From: an uncultured Pseudomonadota bacterium
Lineage (GTDB): Bacteria; Pseudomonadota; Gammaproteobacteria; Methylococcales; Methylomonadaceae
Direction of reading: 5' to 3'
DNA length: 64,000 nucleotides
NCBI GenBank assembly: GCA_903870545.1
Contig: CAIQDI010000006.1
Span: 62,001 to 126,000 of the forward strand
Position numbers and translations under genes: made by a program. Positions 8,441 to 17,949 of the stretch are shown here, one piece after another. The notes under the pieces are model-generated. The model worked only from the letters and a program-made list of their open reading frames with translations, was not told the DNA's origin and did not search any database. Position 1 is the first letter of the stretch. Every line of letters starts with the position of its first letter.

Positions 8441-8828
8441 TGTCCGTCTCTTGTTCAGTGTCAGCAGGTAACATTTCGTTCAATTGAATGGTGATGTCGG
8501 CAATTCCTTCCGCTTTGGCAGCGATACCTTCCAATTCACTGGTCACTTTAATAATCGCAACGAGCATATTTAAATCAAATCCTGCTGGCTGACGCAACGC
8601 AATCGTACGAACACATTCTTCGTCAATCGCGTTTTCAAGCGCATCGACTAAGTCATCGTGACTTAACACTTGCTGCGCTAATTCAACATTTCCCGTCGTA
8701 AAGGCTTGAATTGCCAACGAAAGTTGCTCTTCCACTAATCGTCCCATTTCGACAATTTTAACGTGAATCGATTCGAGATCTTTATCGAACTGCCCTGAAA
8801 TGTGATGAGCGGTATTAAATTTATCCAT
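8427..8828 (-). CDS. Half-length PhoU paralogue (single PhoU repeat)
   Basis: The 133-residue product is a clear paralogue of the adjacent PhoU N-terminal repeat. Both share the opening AHHIS..F.K.LE.I, the segment MGxLVEEQ...A..A.TTG..ELA, and RTIALRQPAGFDL. It stops after the first repeat and ends in an acidic tail. Where PhoU has ELERIGDLAERIA, this protein has ELEGIAAKAEGIA, so the metal-binding aspartate is replaced by alanine. The start is the ATG at 8828 (AGGA 10 nt upstream); an upstream GTG-like extension would run into pstB. It starts 14 bp after the pstB stop and overlaps phoU by 14 bp, so it is embedded in the pst operon. Function is unknown. Confidence 0.85.
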   Translation of the reverse strand: MDKFNTAHHISGQFDKDLESIHVKIVEMGRLVEEQLSLAIQAFTTGNVELAQQVLSHDDLVDALENAIDEECVRTIALRQPAGFDLNMLVAIIKVTSELEGIAAKAEGIADITIQLNEMLPADTEQETDNDGQ

Positions 8829-8841
8829 TATCTTATCCTGA

Positions 8842-9675
8842 TTAACCGTAGCGACCGGTGATGTAATCTTCGGTTTGTTTTTTAGTGGGTTTGGTGAACA
8901 ATTGACTGGTTGCACCTATTTCAATCAATTCACCCATGTACATAAACGCCGTGTAATCGGAGACTCGCGCCGCTTGTTGCATATTGTGCGTGACGATGAC
9001 GATGGTGTATTTTTCTTTGAGTTCGTTAATTAACTCTTCGATTTTTAATGTCGAAATTGGATCTAACGCCGAAGCGGGTTCGTCGAGCAATAACACTTCT
9101 GGTGCAATCGCAATGGCACGCGCAATCACCAATCGCTGTTGTTGACCGCCCGATAAACCAAGTGCGTTATCGTTCAAACGGTCTTTCACTTCGTCCCACA
9201 ACGCTGCGCCGCGTAACGATGTTTCGACCGTTTCTTCTAAAATCCGTTTATCGTTAATGCCTTGAATTCGCAAACCATACGTCACGTTTTCAAAAATAGA
9301 TTTTGGAAATGGATTCGGCTTTTGAAAAACCATGCCAATACGACGACGCAAGGCGGCAACGTTCACCGATTTGTCGTAAATATTGTCGTCATGCAATAAA
9401 ATTTTGCCTTCAATCGTGACATTATCAACCAAATCATTCATGCGGTTAATACACCGCAATAAGGTCGATTTACCGCAACCCGATGGACCAATATACGCCG
9501 TCACTTTTTTCTTGGGCATTTCCATATTTACATTATGCAACGCCTGTTTTTTACCGTAAAACAAATTGAGATTTTCTACTTTAATACACGGTTCCACGGG
9601 GCCATTATTGCCGTGTGCGCTGCGTAAAATTGAACTCGCATCAAAACTGTGCGAGCGGGGTTCTGGTGTTGACAT
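8842..9675 (-). CDS. pstB: Phosphate ABC transporter ATP-binding protein PstB
   Basis: PstB energises high-affinity phosphate import. The 277 residues have Walker [21 protein letters not shown], the Q-loop [12 protein letters not shown] characteristic of PstB, the ABC signature LSGGQQQRL, Walker [13 protein letters not shown] and the H-switch [12 protein letters not shown]. The first 35 residues are a non-conserved extension. It begins 4 bp after pstA ends and is followed directly by the PhoU paralogue. Confidence 0.97.
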   Translation of the reverse strand: MSTPEPRSHSFDASSILRSAHGNNGPVEPCIKVENLNLFYGKKQALHNVNMEMPKKKVTAYIGPSGCGKSTLLRCINRMNDLVDNVTIEGKILLHDDNIYDKSVNVAALRRRIGMVFQKPNPFPKSIFENVTYGLRIQGINDKRILEETVETSLRGAALWDEVKDRLNDNALGLSGGQQQRLVIARAIAIAPEVLLLDEPASALDPISTLKIEELINELKEKYTIVIVTHNMQQAARVSDYTAFMYMGELIEIGATSQLFTKPTKKQTEDYITGRYG

Positions 9676-9679
9676 AATG

Positions 9680-11341
9680 TTAACCTTCTAAAGCGCGGTA
9701 TTTTTCGCGCAAGTGATTACGAATAAGAATAGCGGCTAAATTTAAGCCAATAATAACTAAAACCAGCAGTAACGACGTGGCGTAAACCAATGGACGCGCC
9801 GCTTCGACATTCGGACTTTGAAAACCCACATCGTAAATATGAAAACCTAAGTGCATAAATTTACGATCCAAGTGTAAAAATGGATAATTGCCATCCAGCG
9901 GCAATGTGGGTGCAAGTTTCACCACGCCCACCAACATTAACGGTGCCACTTCCCCCGCCGCACGCGCGACAGCCAAAATCAAACCGGTCATCATCGCGGG
10001 ACTTGCCATCGGTAAAACGGTGCGCCAAAGCGTTTCAATTTTCGTCGCGCCCAATGCCAAACTGCCTTCGCGAATCGCTTTTGGAACCCGCGCCAAACCT
10101 TCTTCCGTCGAAACAATCACGACGGGCAACGTCAATAACGCCAGCGTAATCGAAGCCCAAAGCAAACCGGGCGTACCAAAAACGGGAGCCGGTGCAGATT
10201 CAGGGAAAAATAACGAATCAATGTTTCCGCCCAAAATATAAACGAAAAATCCCAGACCAAATACGCCATAAACAATCGACGGAACGCCTGCCAAATTGTT
10301 CACCGCAATCCGAATCAAGCGCGTGGTAAAACCTTGTTTCGCATATTCACGCAAGTACACCGCCGCAATCACACCAAATGGCGTGACGATAATCGACATC
10401 ATGATAACCATCATAATCGTGCCGAAAATCGCAGGAAAAATACCGCCTTCCGTGTTCGCTTCGCGTGGATCTTCGCTTAAAAAGTCACCCAACTTTTTAA
10501 AATAATGTCCGATTTTGGCAAACGTTCCCATTTTATTGGGCTGCGTCACTTCAACCACTTTTGACAGCGGAATGACTAATTCCGCACCACTTTCCGTCGT
10601 AGCGACTAAGCTGTCACGACGAATTTTTTGATACAGTTCAGCGAGTTGTGCTTGGTAACGTTTGTAATCGACATCATAAGCCGCTTTTTTAGTTGCAAAC
10701 TCTTTTACCGTTTCCGCATTCCAGGCATTTTTAAGCTCTAAACTTTTTTGCTTCAAACGTAATTGTTCAAAACCGTAGTTAATCGCGCCAATTTCTTTTT
10801 TCTCTAAATGTGTGATTTGTTCGTGCAACGTCAATGCCGATTTTAAACGCTCTTGCAACACGTTCCACACTTTCTCACCAGATGCGATTACCTTACCGTC
10901 TTCTTTGACCGCAGTGAGTTGTCCGTAAAAATTACCCCATTCGCGGCGTTCAACCACAATCATATCTGCTGGCGTAGTTTGCGTTTTCACATGACGTTCT
11001 TGAATCCAGCGAAAATCAGCACCCGTCAAATCACGATTACCGGTTTTTATTAGATATTGAATCAAAACGTCTTCGTTATCAGCAAGTTTATAACCCGTTG
11101 ATTTTGCCATAGCCGCCGGCGTGACAGTTGTATCAACGTGTTCACCGATAATAGTTTTCACTTGACCATCGTCTTCTTGATAACTCATCGACACAATAGG
11201 CGATGCCCAAAAATGACCTGCGCCGCGCGCCGCTACCAAACCTAAAACCCCCACGACCATAATCAAGCAGGTACTGACTGCCGCCGCGTTCAGCCAAATC
11301 CACGGGCTACCGCTTTTGAACCATAATTTAATCATTTTCAA
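9680..11341 (-). CDS. pstA: Phosphate ABC transporter permease PstA (extended form)
   Basis: PstA is one of the two membrane permeases of the phosphate transporter. At 553 residues it is nearly twice the length of the E. coli protein. One TM segment near residues 15-38 is followed by about 260 mostly periplasmic residues with a charged helical stretch. The canonical permease domain follows from about residue 300 ([26 protein letters not shown] split over TM and loop), with EAA loop [16 protein letters not shown]-like signature ([20 protein letters not shown]). Long PstA/PstC forms are known in other gammaproteobacteria. It starts 12 bp after pstC. Confidence 0.95.
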   Translation of the reverse strand: MKMIKLWFKSGSPWIWLNAAAVSTCLIMVVGVLGLVAARGAGHFWASPIVSMSYQEDDGQVKTIIGEHVDTTVTPAAMAKSTGYKLADNEDVLIQYLIKTGNRDLTGADFRWIQERHVKTQTTPADMIVVERREWGNFYGQLTAVKEDGKVIASGEKVWNVLQERLKSALTLHEQITHLEKKEIGAINYGFEQLRLKQKSLELKNAWNAETVKEFATKKAAYDVDYKRYQAQLAELYQKIRRDSLVATTESGAELVIPLSKVVEVTQPNKMGTFAKIGHYFKKLGDFLSEDPREANTEGGIFPAIFGTIMMVIMMSIIVTPFGVIAAVYLREYAKQGFTTRLIRIAVNNLAGVPSIVYGVFGLGFFVYILGGNIDSLFFPESAPAPVFGTPGLLWASITLALLTLPVVIVSTEEGLARVPKAIREGSLALGATKIETLWRTVLPMASPAMMTGLILAVARAAGEVAPLMLVGVVKLAPTLPLDGNYPFLHLDRKFMHLGFHIYDVGFQSPNVEAARPLVYATSLLLVLVIIGLNLAAILIRNHLREKYRALEG

Positions 11342-11353
11342 TGCCCATAATTT

Positions 11354-13630
11354 TTATAGCGAACTGTATTTTTCGCGTAACTTTTGGCGAACCACTTCTG
11401 CCAACGTGTTAAACACAAATGTGAACATAAACAGCACCAATGCCGCTAAAAACAACACTCGATAATGCGTACTATCCACTTCGGATTCGGGCATTTCAAC
11501 CGCGATATTCGCTGCCAATGTTCGCATGCCTTGAAAGACGCTTAAATCCATCACTGGCGTATTGCCTGTTGCCATTAACACAATCATCGTTTCACCGATT
11601 GCACGCCCAAAACCAATCATAATCGCTGAAAAAATACCGGGACTAGCGGTCAATAACACCACGCGAATCATGGTTTGCCAAGGCGTTGCACCCAATGCCA
11701 GCGAACCGACGGTTAGATGTTTCGGTACGCTAAAAATCGCGTCTTCTGAAATGGAGAAAATAGTTGGCACGACGGCAAAACCCATTGCAAACCCAACCAC
11801 CAACGCATTCCGTTGATCGTAGCCAATGCCTAATTCGCTTTTAAACCAATCACGCAATGTGCCATGAAATAGAGCCGTTTCTAACGGTACGCTAATCGTA
11901 AAGGCAATCCAACCGGCAATTAAAATCACTGGAATTAAAATCGCGCCTTCCCAACCTTCGGGAATTTTTTGGCGGAATTTTTCAGGTACATTTTGAAACG
12001 CTAACGCAAATAAAACGACACCTATCGGCACGACCACAAGCATGGAGAATAAACCCGATAAATGCTCTTCGATAAACGGTGCAAGCCACAAACCCGCTAA
12101 GAATCCTAAAATAACCGTTGGCAATGCCCCCATAATTTCAATGGCGGGTTTGGTATAAATCCGCATTTGGGGTGACATAAAATAAGCAGTATAAATTGCG
12201 CCCATCAATGACAACGGAATTGCCACTAACATCGCATAAAACGACGCTTTCAACGTACCAAAAACCAACGGCGTTAAACTGTATTTCGGTTCAAAATCGT
12301 TGCTCGCCGAAGAGGATTGCCAAATATAAGCGGGTTTTGCGTAACTTTCGTACCACACTTTTTGCCACATCGATTTAATCGATACTTCGGGATGTTCGTT
12401 ATCAACTTTCCAAAAATGAATCTTTCTGTCGTTACTTTGCAGTAATAACGCATTCGCACGCGGTGACAAAATTGTGGACAATGGCGCAGAATCACTGATT
12501 TTTTCTTTAATCAATTCGCGTTCGGCGGTGGAATGATAAATGCCCATTTCGCCCGCTGCATCGACGGTCAAAAAACCTTTACGACGTTGTTCAGTGTTAA
12601 TGGCAATAACGGGTTTATCCGACACTTTAAATGCCCGAATTCGTTGGAATGCCGGTTTATTTAACGCATCTTTAACCAAACTCCATTGCGATACCAAGCC
12701 ACTCGAATCGCCAATCATCAATGACAAATCGCCCGTCAAAAAACTTAAACTGGTGATTTTCTGACCGGCTTCCACCACGTTCAAATGTTGTTTAATTTCT
12801 GGTGCATTCTTTTTACTAATGTCGATAAAACTCAATTGTCCATCGTCACTGACCAAAAACAAATTGCGGTCTTCTTTATCCACTAGAATATCAGTGATAT
12901 GACTGGCAGGCATATCGAGAACGGAATCGGTGCGCGTCAAACTAGCTTCATCACCAAATAGTGATTGTTCTTTTTCAAAACTCGTAATGCGAATAGTTGC
13001 CGCTGTTTTCGCAACAATGGTGGTCGAACCTTCACCCACTTTGAACGCGATTTTTTCTAATGCCGCACCCGAATCGTCAATCACTAGCGGCGTTTCACCC
13101 AGCGGATATTTCAACGACGGTGTAATCACTCGTTTGTCATTGACAAAGGTCACTTTGTATTGCTGCTTAATAATAACCGCTTGTCCGTTCGACAAACCGT
13201 AAATTACCGCGCCTTCGCTGACGGGACTGCTTTGTGCGACGCTGACAATTTTCGCACCTTCGGGAATCAAAATCGTTTTTTGTGCTAAGGTTTTACCCGT
13301 TTTAGCTTCAAAGAAAATGACTTTTCCCGTATCGGTGAATCGTGCAGCGATTTCATTTTGTTCTTCAATTGCCAAAAATAACGTTTTACCCTCATTTTCT
13401 TCAGGAATTGAATACTGCGCGACCGGTTCAGCGTCAGCAGACAAAAACAGCGGATAAACGACGTAAAGCAAATAAAAAAAGATGACAACAATGGCAAAAA
13501 TAACACTCAAACCTCCTGCGACGACTGCTCGACGCATAATTGCATCTTTGAGTAATCGCCATTTTTCATAGGCGGTGGTTGAGGCTGTGTTGAGCGAAGA
13601 TTGCGTGATCGAATTGTTTAGTTCAGACAT
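11354..13630 (-). CDS. pstC: Phosphate ABC transporter permease PstC (extended form)
   Basis: The second phosphate permease. The 758 residues have a TM segment at about 36-58. A large periplasmic insertion of roughly 380 residues follows, with short beta-strand repeats reminiscent of a propeller (for example ITDILVDKEDRNLFLVSDDGQL). The permease core starts near residue 465 (LVFGTLKASFYAMLVAIPLS) and has the EAA loop [17 protein letters not shown]. The insertion makes it more than twice the length of E. coli PstC and matches the long PstC subfamily. It is separated from pstS by about 100 bp containing a strong hairpin. Confidence 0.95.
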   Translation of the reverse strand: MSELNNSITQSSLNTASTTAYEKWRLLKDAIMRRAVVAGGLSVIFAIVVIFFYLLYVVYPLFLSADAEPVAQYSIPEENEGKTLFLAIEEQNEIAARFTDTGKVIFFEAKTGKTLAQKTILIPEGAKIVSVAQSSPVSEGAVIYGLSNGQAVIIKQQYKVTFVNDKRVITPSLKYPLGETPLVIDDSGAALEKIAFKVGEGSTTIVAKTAATIRITSFEKEQSLFGDEASLTRTDSVLDMPASHITDILVDKEDRNLFLVSDDGQLSFIDISKKNAPEIKQHLNVVEAGQKITSLSFLTGDLSLMIGDSSGLVSQWSLVKDALNKPAFQRIRAFKVSDKPVIAINTEQRRKGFLTVDAAGEMGIYHSTAERELIKEKISDSAPLSTILSPRANALLLQSNDRKIHFWKVDNEHPEVSIKSMWQKVWYESYAKPAYIWQSSSASNDFEPKYSLTPLVFGTLKASFYAMLVAIPLSLMGAIYTAYFMSPQMRIYTKPAIEIMGALPTVILGFLAGLWLAPFIEEHLSGLFSMLVVVPIGVVLFALAFQNVPEKFRQKIPEGWEGAILIPVILIAGWIAFTISVPLETALFHGTLRDWFKSELGIGYDQRNALVVGFAMGFAVVPTIFSISEDAIFSVPKHLTVGSLALGATPWQTMIRVVLLTASPGIFSAIMIGFGRAIGETMIVLMATGNTPVMDLSVFQGMRTLAANIAVEMPESEVDSTHYRVLFLAALVLFMFTFVFNTLAEVVRQKLREKYSSL

Positions 13631-13659
13631 AAATTCTTTAATTCTTTTTTCAAAGGGTT

Positions 13660-13730
13660 CAAGGCAAAAAGCGTAAGGTAAGGAACTTAAAATTTACTTG
13701 AACCTTACGCTTTGGAAAGTTTACGCCTTG
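13660..13730 (-). terminator. Hairpin between pstS and pstC, likely a partial terminator or mRNA-end stabiliser
   Basis: A perfect 12-bp inverted repeat (13668-13679 with 13702-13713, loop 22 nt) is nested inside an outer CAAGGC/GCCTTG pair (13660-13665, 13725-13730). Read on the minus strand, the stem runs straight into five T residues. It sits just after the pstS stop and before pstC in the same operon, a position suited to giving more PstS than permease. Confidence 0.65.
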
Positions 13731-13734
13731 TTTA

Positions 13735-14715
13735 TTATTTCAATTTAGCCAATTCTTTTTCCACCACTTTCGCAGGCAATGGAATGTAACCGTCTTTGAT
13801 AACGACTTGTTGACCGGTTTTAGACAGTACCATTTTCACGAATTCATTTTCTAATGGGGCTAAGGGTTGATTCGGTTTTTTGTTCACATAAACATACAAA
13901 TAACGTGTCAGCGGATAAGTGCCGTTAATGGCATTGCCTGGCGTAGCTTCAACAAACGTCGTTGAACCTTTTTTCGCCAATGGCACCATTTTCACGCCCG
14001 AAGTCGTGTAACCCATACCAGAATAACCTACGCCGTTTGCTGACGAAGTTACTGATTGAACCACCGATGCTGAACCAGGTTGTTCATTCACGTTATTTTT
14101 GAAATCACCTTTGCACAGCGCGTGATCTTTGAAATAACCGTAAGTGCCTGAAACAGAATTACGTCCGTAAAGTTGAATACTTTTGGTTCCCCACGCCGCA
14201 ACGCCCGCATCGCCCCAAGTGTTAATTTCTTGTGCGCCGCCGCATTTCAACGTTGTTGAAAAAATTGCGTCCACTTGTTCCATGGTTAAACCTTTAACCG
14301 GATTATCTTTGTTCACAAAAACAGCCAGCGCATCCACAGCGACTGGAATTGCCGTCGGTTTATAACCGTATTTACTTTCAAAAGCTTCCAATTCATCGTC
14401 TTTCATTTCACGACTCATAGGTCCTAAATTTGACGTACCTTCTGTTAACGCAGGTGGCGCAGTGGACGAACCCGCTGCTTGAATTTGAATGTTAACGTTT
14501 GGATAAGCGCGGTTAAATTCTTCTGCCCACAACGTCATTAAATTCGCCAACGTATCAGAACCCACGCTCGACAAATTGCCGGCAATACCACTGGCTTTTT
14601 GGTAATCAGGAATACCTGCGTCAACGGTTTGAACCGCGTTTGCTGATACGCTAATTAAACTCGCTGATAAACCCATTGTTGCCAATAATAATTTGTTTTT
14701 AAAAGGATGTTTCAT
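13735..14715 (-). CDS. pstS: Phosphate ABC transporter substrate-binding protein PstS
   Basis: The periplasmic phosphate-binding protein. The 326 residues start with a signal peptide ([20 protein letters not shown] through SANA, cleavage near residue 27). Phosphate-binding loops are visible as [25 protein letters not shown] and the segment [11 protein letters not shown]. No lipobox is present, so it is soluble. It is the first gene of the pst operon and is preceded by a Pho box and a -10 element, fitting control by PhoB. Confidence 0.95.
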   Translation of the reverse strand: MKHPFKNKLLLATMGLSASLISVSANAVQTVDAGIPDYQKASGIAGNLSSVGSDTLANLMTLWAEEFNRAYPNVNIQIQAAGSSTAPPALTEGTSNLGPMSREMKDDELEAFESKYGYKPTAIPVAVDALAVFVNKDNPVKGLTMEQVDAIFSTTLKCGGAQEINTWGDAGVAAWGTKSIQLYGRNSVSGTYGYFKDHALCKGDFKNNVNEQPGSASVVQSVTSSANGVGYSGMGYTTSGVKMVPLAKKGSTTFVEATPGNAINGTYPLTRYLYVYVNKKPNQPLAPLENEFVKMVLSKTGQQVVIKDGYIPLPAKVVEKELAKLK

Positions 14716-14751
14716 TGATGAAATCTCGAAAGGAAAGTAGATGATAGAATG

Positions 14752-14757
14752 ATTATG
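14752..14757 (-). promoter_or_regulatory. -10 element of the pstS promoter
   Basis: CATAAT on the minus strand lies 10 bp downstream of the Pho box and 36 bp upstream of the pstS ATG. There is no recognisable -35, as expected for a PhoB-activated promoter. Confidence 0.65.
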
Positions 14758-14767
14758 GGAAACTAAA

Positions 14768-14785
14768 ATTACAGCATTATTACAG
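14768..14785 (-). promoter_or_regulatory. Pho box (PhoB binding site) upstream of pstS
   Basis: On the minus strand the two 7-mers CTGTAAT and CTGTAAT are separated by 4 bp (AATG), the 7-4-7 layout of the PhoB box consensus CTGTCAT-N4-CTGTCAT. It ends 10 bp before the candidate -10, the spacing expected when the box replaces a -35 element. Confidence 0.85.
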
Positions 14786-14815
14786 TACGGTTTTTGCGTG
14801 GCTAAAAACTGATTT

Positions 14816-15778
14816 TCACAAATGGTGATGGAAAGTGGCTAAAACTTGCGCCAATAAATCGGGTTCGCCAGTAACAAATGACTGTGCGTCAGTTTCACGA
14901 TTTAACCAAGTAAATTGCCGCTTGGCGAGTTGACGCGTGGCGATAATCGCTCTTTCAGTCATGGTCGCCAAATCATAATCACCTTGAAAATACGCCCACG
15001 CTTCTCGATAACCTACTGCGCGAATCGCGGGTAATTTATCGTGCAAATCACCGCGCAAAAACAGCTGTTCGACTTCCGCTAAAAAACCTTGTTCCAGCAT
15101 GGCGTGAAAACGTTGCGCGATAATGCCATGCAAAATTTTTCTGTCTACCGGCGCGATAATAAATTTTTGAAATTGAAAAGGCAGCGGATTTTGTTGTTCT
15201 TCGCTAAAAAATGCACTCAACGGCTTGCCCGTTAATTCATAAACTTCTAATGCTCGTTGCACGCGCTGCGGGTCATTCGGGTGAATTCGCGCGGCAGATT
15301 GCGAATCGATTTGTGCCAAACGTTGATGCAACGCAATTTTTCCGTCACGCGCCAATTCCAATTCTAATTGCGCTCGAATTTCAGCATTTGCCGGTGGCAA
15401 TATCGCCAAACCTTTGGTAAGTGCATGAAAATACAACATCGTGCCGCCGACTAAAATCGGTAATTTCCCCCGCGCGGTGATGTCCGTCATTAACGCTAAC
15501 GCGGCGGCGCGAAATTGTCCGGTCGAAAAGGATTCGCTCGGATCCAGAATATCAATCAAATGATGGCGAATGCCACCACGTTCGTTCAACGTCGGTTTCG
15601 CGGTGCCAATGTTCATGCCTTTGAAAACGAGCGCAGAATCGACACTGATAATTTCACCGTTTAACGCTTGTGCGAGTTGTACCGCTAACGCCGTTTTACC
15701 CGAAGCCGTCGGTCCCATAAGTAAAATTGCGGGCGGCATTTTGTCTGTTTTAGAAATTGGATTGAAAAGTGCGTTCAC
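14816..15778 (-). CDS. miaA: tRNA dimethylallyltransferase MiaA
   Basis: MiaA adds the dimethylallyl group to A37 of tRNAs reading UNN codons. Of the 320 residues, the P-loop [19 protein letters not shown] is near residue 18. The substrate motif follows ([19 protein letters not shown]; most family members have DSxQVY, here DSALVF). Further motifs are [37 protein letters not shown] and, near the C-terminus, [14 protein letters not shown]. The start is uncertain: a GTG at 15778 or the internal ATG at 15739, neither with a strong ribosome-binding site. hfq, its usual neighbour, is not here. Confidence 0.95.
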   Translation of the reverse strand: MNALFNPISKTDKMPPAILLMGPTASGKTALAVQLAQALNGEIISVDSALVFKGMNIGTAKPTLNERGGIRHHLIDILDPSESFSTGQFRAAALALMTDITARGKLPILVGGTMLYFHALTKGLAILPPANAEIRAQLELELARDGKIALHQRLAQIDSQSAARIHPNDPQRVQRALEVYELTGKPLSAFFSEEQQNPLPFQFQKFIIAPVDRKILHGIIAQRFHAMLEQGFLAEVEQLFLRGDLHDKLPAIRAVGYREAWAYFQGDYDLATMTERAIIATRQLAKRQFTWLNRETDAQSFVTGEPDLLAQVLATFHHHL

Positions 15779-15967
15779 GTTTTGCCGTTAAAATGATTTC
15801 TGAATAGCCGACATTTTCGCTGTTTTTAACTTATTTTGCGACCAGGTGCAGAAAATCCCAGAAATTGAGCATTCGAACATTTGCCGTTTTTTAAAGGCGA
15901 ATACATGACTGTTTGGGGCAATTCCCGTAGAATTTACGCCATTCTTTACTAATTTGAAGTGCCGCCC

Positions 15968-16468
15968 ATGCGAAAAATAATTTTATCTTTAAGCCTTCTC
16001 AGTCTGTCGCTCACGTCTTGTTCTACTGTTTTGAATAACTTGCCTTATGTCTATAAAATTGACGTAAATCAAGGCAATATGATTGATCAAACGATGATTG
16101 ATCAGTTGCGTCCCAATATGACCAAACGCCAAGTTTTATATGTGATGGGTTCGCCGATGTTGGTGGATTTCTTTCATCAGAACCGGTGGGATTATATTTT
16201 TTCATCGAAAAAAGGCGGCGAAGTGCGTGAACAAAAAACGGTTTCTATTTTCTTTGAAGGTGATCAAATTAAAAACATTCAAGGGGATTTTAAACCGAGT
16301 GCGGGGCCAGTTTTAAAACCCAGTACCGATAAAATGGTCGATGTGCCGAAACGCGATTTGGAAAAAACGTTGTGGGAAACGATGGCGGGCTGGTTTGGTT
16401 ATGATGACAGCAACGATGACGTGAAAAAAGAAGTTGAAACTGCCCAACAACCGACGGTTATGCCATAA
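15968..16468 (+). CDS. bamE: Outer membrane protein assembly factor BamE (SmpA lipoprotein)
   Basis: BamE is a small outer-membrane lipoprotein of the BAM complex. From the ATG at 15968 (GAAG 8 nt upstream) the product has 166 residues with a lipoprotein signal and lipobox LTSC, lipidated Cys at residue 18. The BamE domain follows: QGNMIDQTMIDQLRPNMTK, RQVLYVMGSP and NRWDYIFS, with the family's conserved 'G.P.....F....WdY' pattern. A C-terminal extension of about 45 residues is charged and probably disordered. It ends before a strong shared terminator. Confidence 0.93.
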   Translation: MRKIILSLSLLSLSLTSCSTVLNNLPYVYKIDVNQGNMIDQTMIDQLRPNMTKRQVLYVMGSPMLVDFFHQNRWDYIFSSKKGGEVREQKTVSIFFEGDQIKNIQGDFKPSAGPVLKPSTDKMVDVPKRDLEKTLWETMAGWFGYDDSNDDVKKEVETAQQPTVMP

Positions 16469-16480
16469 TTTATCAACATG

Positions 16481-16518
16481 AAAAAACCGCCATTTAACGA
16501 GATTAAATGGCGGTTTTT
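16481..16518. terminator. Bidirectional intrinsic terminator
   Basis: AACCGCCATTTAA (16485-16497) pairs with TTAAATGGCGGTT (16503-16515) around a 5-nt loop. An A run lies before and a T run after. It separates the convergent bamE and NYN-protein genes and can stop transcripts from both sides. Confidence 0.9.
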
Positions 16519-16530
16519 GTACCTGAACGA

Positions 16531-17835
16531 CTACAAATAGTTGTAAGCAAATTTAGCAATTTGTGAATAAGACGTGTCGCCAATAAAAAATTCTGACCAA
16601 CGACTTGGATCAAATTTAATGTCTTCGCTGTCCCATTTGAAGAGTTTAATCAAACTCTCCATCAGTTTTTTGTCCATATAAATGTAGTTCATCGCCACGC
16701 GATTACTCATCACAATCGGATTGTAATTATCTTCGGTACGTCGCACGATAAAACAACCAGAACGATACAAACTGTACAAAATTTTAAATACTGACGATTG
16801 ATCATCGGGATCAAACGCTAGACTTTTGGTGATTTGTTCCGAGGCGGCTTTTAAGCCCACGCCGCCATAAGGCTCACTTTCTGCCAACAAAATATCCAAC
16901 TGCTGATAAATTTTTTCGCGTTGCGCGTGCAACGGAAAATCATTTTTCAAACTCAATTTTGATTTAACGAAATTATTGTAAATTCGTTTCATATCTTCGG
17001 CAACAGGATTGGCGGCTTCTTGAGCTTGTTGTTGCCCATGAAAACGTTCAATCGCACTTTCATTTTCTTGACTATTGCACGCCAACACCGGATCTAAATC
17101 GCCCGTTTGACGTAACGTAATCGAAATCATGCCGCGTTTTTCGACTAATCGGCACAAATCGCCAAAACCTTGAAAGGAAGCGTAACAGGTAAAATCCACG
17201 GCGCGACTACTTTTAATCGCGGCTGCAATGGTCGATTGATTGGTTTTCAACCCGTTGGTGGTATTGAAACGAATTTTTTCAATCAGCAAATCAATTAACG
17301 TATTTTCATCATTTGCAGCACTGGCTTCGGTTTTTTTCACGCCGTATTCGTTTTTACCAAAATCTTCGTGATAATAAAATATGTCGCACGCGCTTCGATA
17401 CAATTCGCCCACCGTCGTTTTCGTGCTGCCAATACCAATAATCGTTTTGCCAATTTCTTTCAGTTTTGAAAAGACCGGCATATAGTCGCGGTCATTCGCA
17501 ATAATCGCGAAGATATTGATGTCTGGATGCGTGTACGCAATCGACATCGCTTCAATCGCCAACCGAATATCTGAGGTATTTTTGTAACCGTTGTAATACG
17601 GAATATCTTCGTGACGAATCAAATTAGCTTGTAACATTTCCCGTAATTCTTTTTTACGCGCTTCTGAAATAGGCAATTTCATAATGTCACCAAACGAGCG
17701 ACGAATACTAATATCACCGTGTTCAGTCAATTTTTTGATTTCTTTTTTGATGTCTAAAGGCAAATCGTCATCCAGACAAAAGCCGACAAAATTATCTAAG
17801 TCTATAAATAAAGCGATTCTATTTTTCTTTTCCAT
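16531..17835 (-). CDS. NYN-domain protein with C-terminal OST-HTH/LOTUS-like modules
   Basis: The 434-residue protein opens with a NYN (PIN-like ribonuclease) domain. The motif IALFIDLDNFV carries the first catalytic Asp pair. KNTSDIRLAIEAMSIAY (near residue 85) and IFAIIANDRDYMPVFSKLKEIGKTIIGIG (near 108, in two parts) carry the other acidic residues. After a linker, residues about 175-255 (ENTLIDLLIEKIRF...) and 285-390 (EKIYQQLDILLAESE...) look like two winged-helix OST-HTH/LOTUS-type modules. The family is linked to RNA binding and cleavage, but the bacterial targets are unknown. It lies downstream of nth with a 114-bp gap and ends at the shared terminator. Confidence 0.82.
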   Translation of the reverse strand: MEKKNRIALFIDLDNFVGFCLDDDLPLDIKKEIKKLTEHGDISIRRSFGDIMKLPISEARKKELREMLQANLIRHEDIPYYNGYKNTSDIRLAIEAMSIAYTHPDINIFAIIANDRDYMPVFSKLKEIGKTIIGIGSTKTTVGELYRSACDIFYYHEDFGKNEYGVKKTEASAANDENTLIDLLIEKIRFNTTNGLKTNQSTIAAAIKSSRAVDFTCYASFQGFGDLCRLVEKRGMISITLRQTGDLDPVLACNSQENESAIERFHGQQQAQEAANPVAEDMKRIYNNFVKSKLSLKNDFPLHAQREKIYQQLDILLAESEPYGGVGLKAASEQITKSLAFDPDDQSSVFKILYSLYRSGCFIVRRTEDNYNPIVMSNRVAMNYIYMDKKLMESLIKLFKWDSEDIKFDPSRWSEFFIGDTSYSQIAKFAYNYL

Positions 17836-17949
17836 GAGCTTAACCGGTATGTTGATTAAAAAATGAATTCATTTTTGTGACACAATCACAATGAATTCGC
17901 TTTCTATTATGTGGATAATTTATGAATTCGACAACTGACAAGCCTAAAT

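Noticed and set aside
9888-10241. Plus-strand frame of 117 codons
   Set aside because: Antisense to the pstA permease domain; no start signals and no family match.
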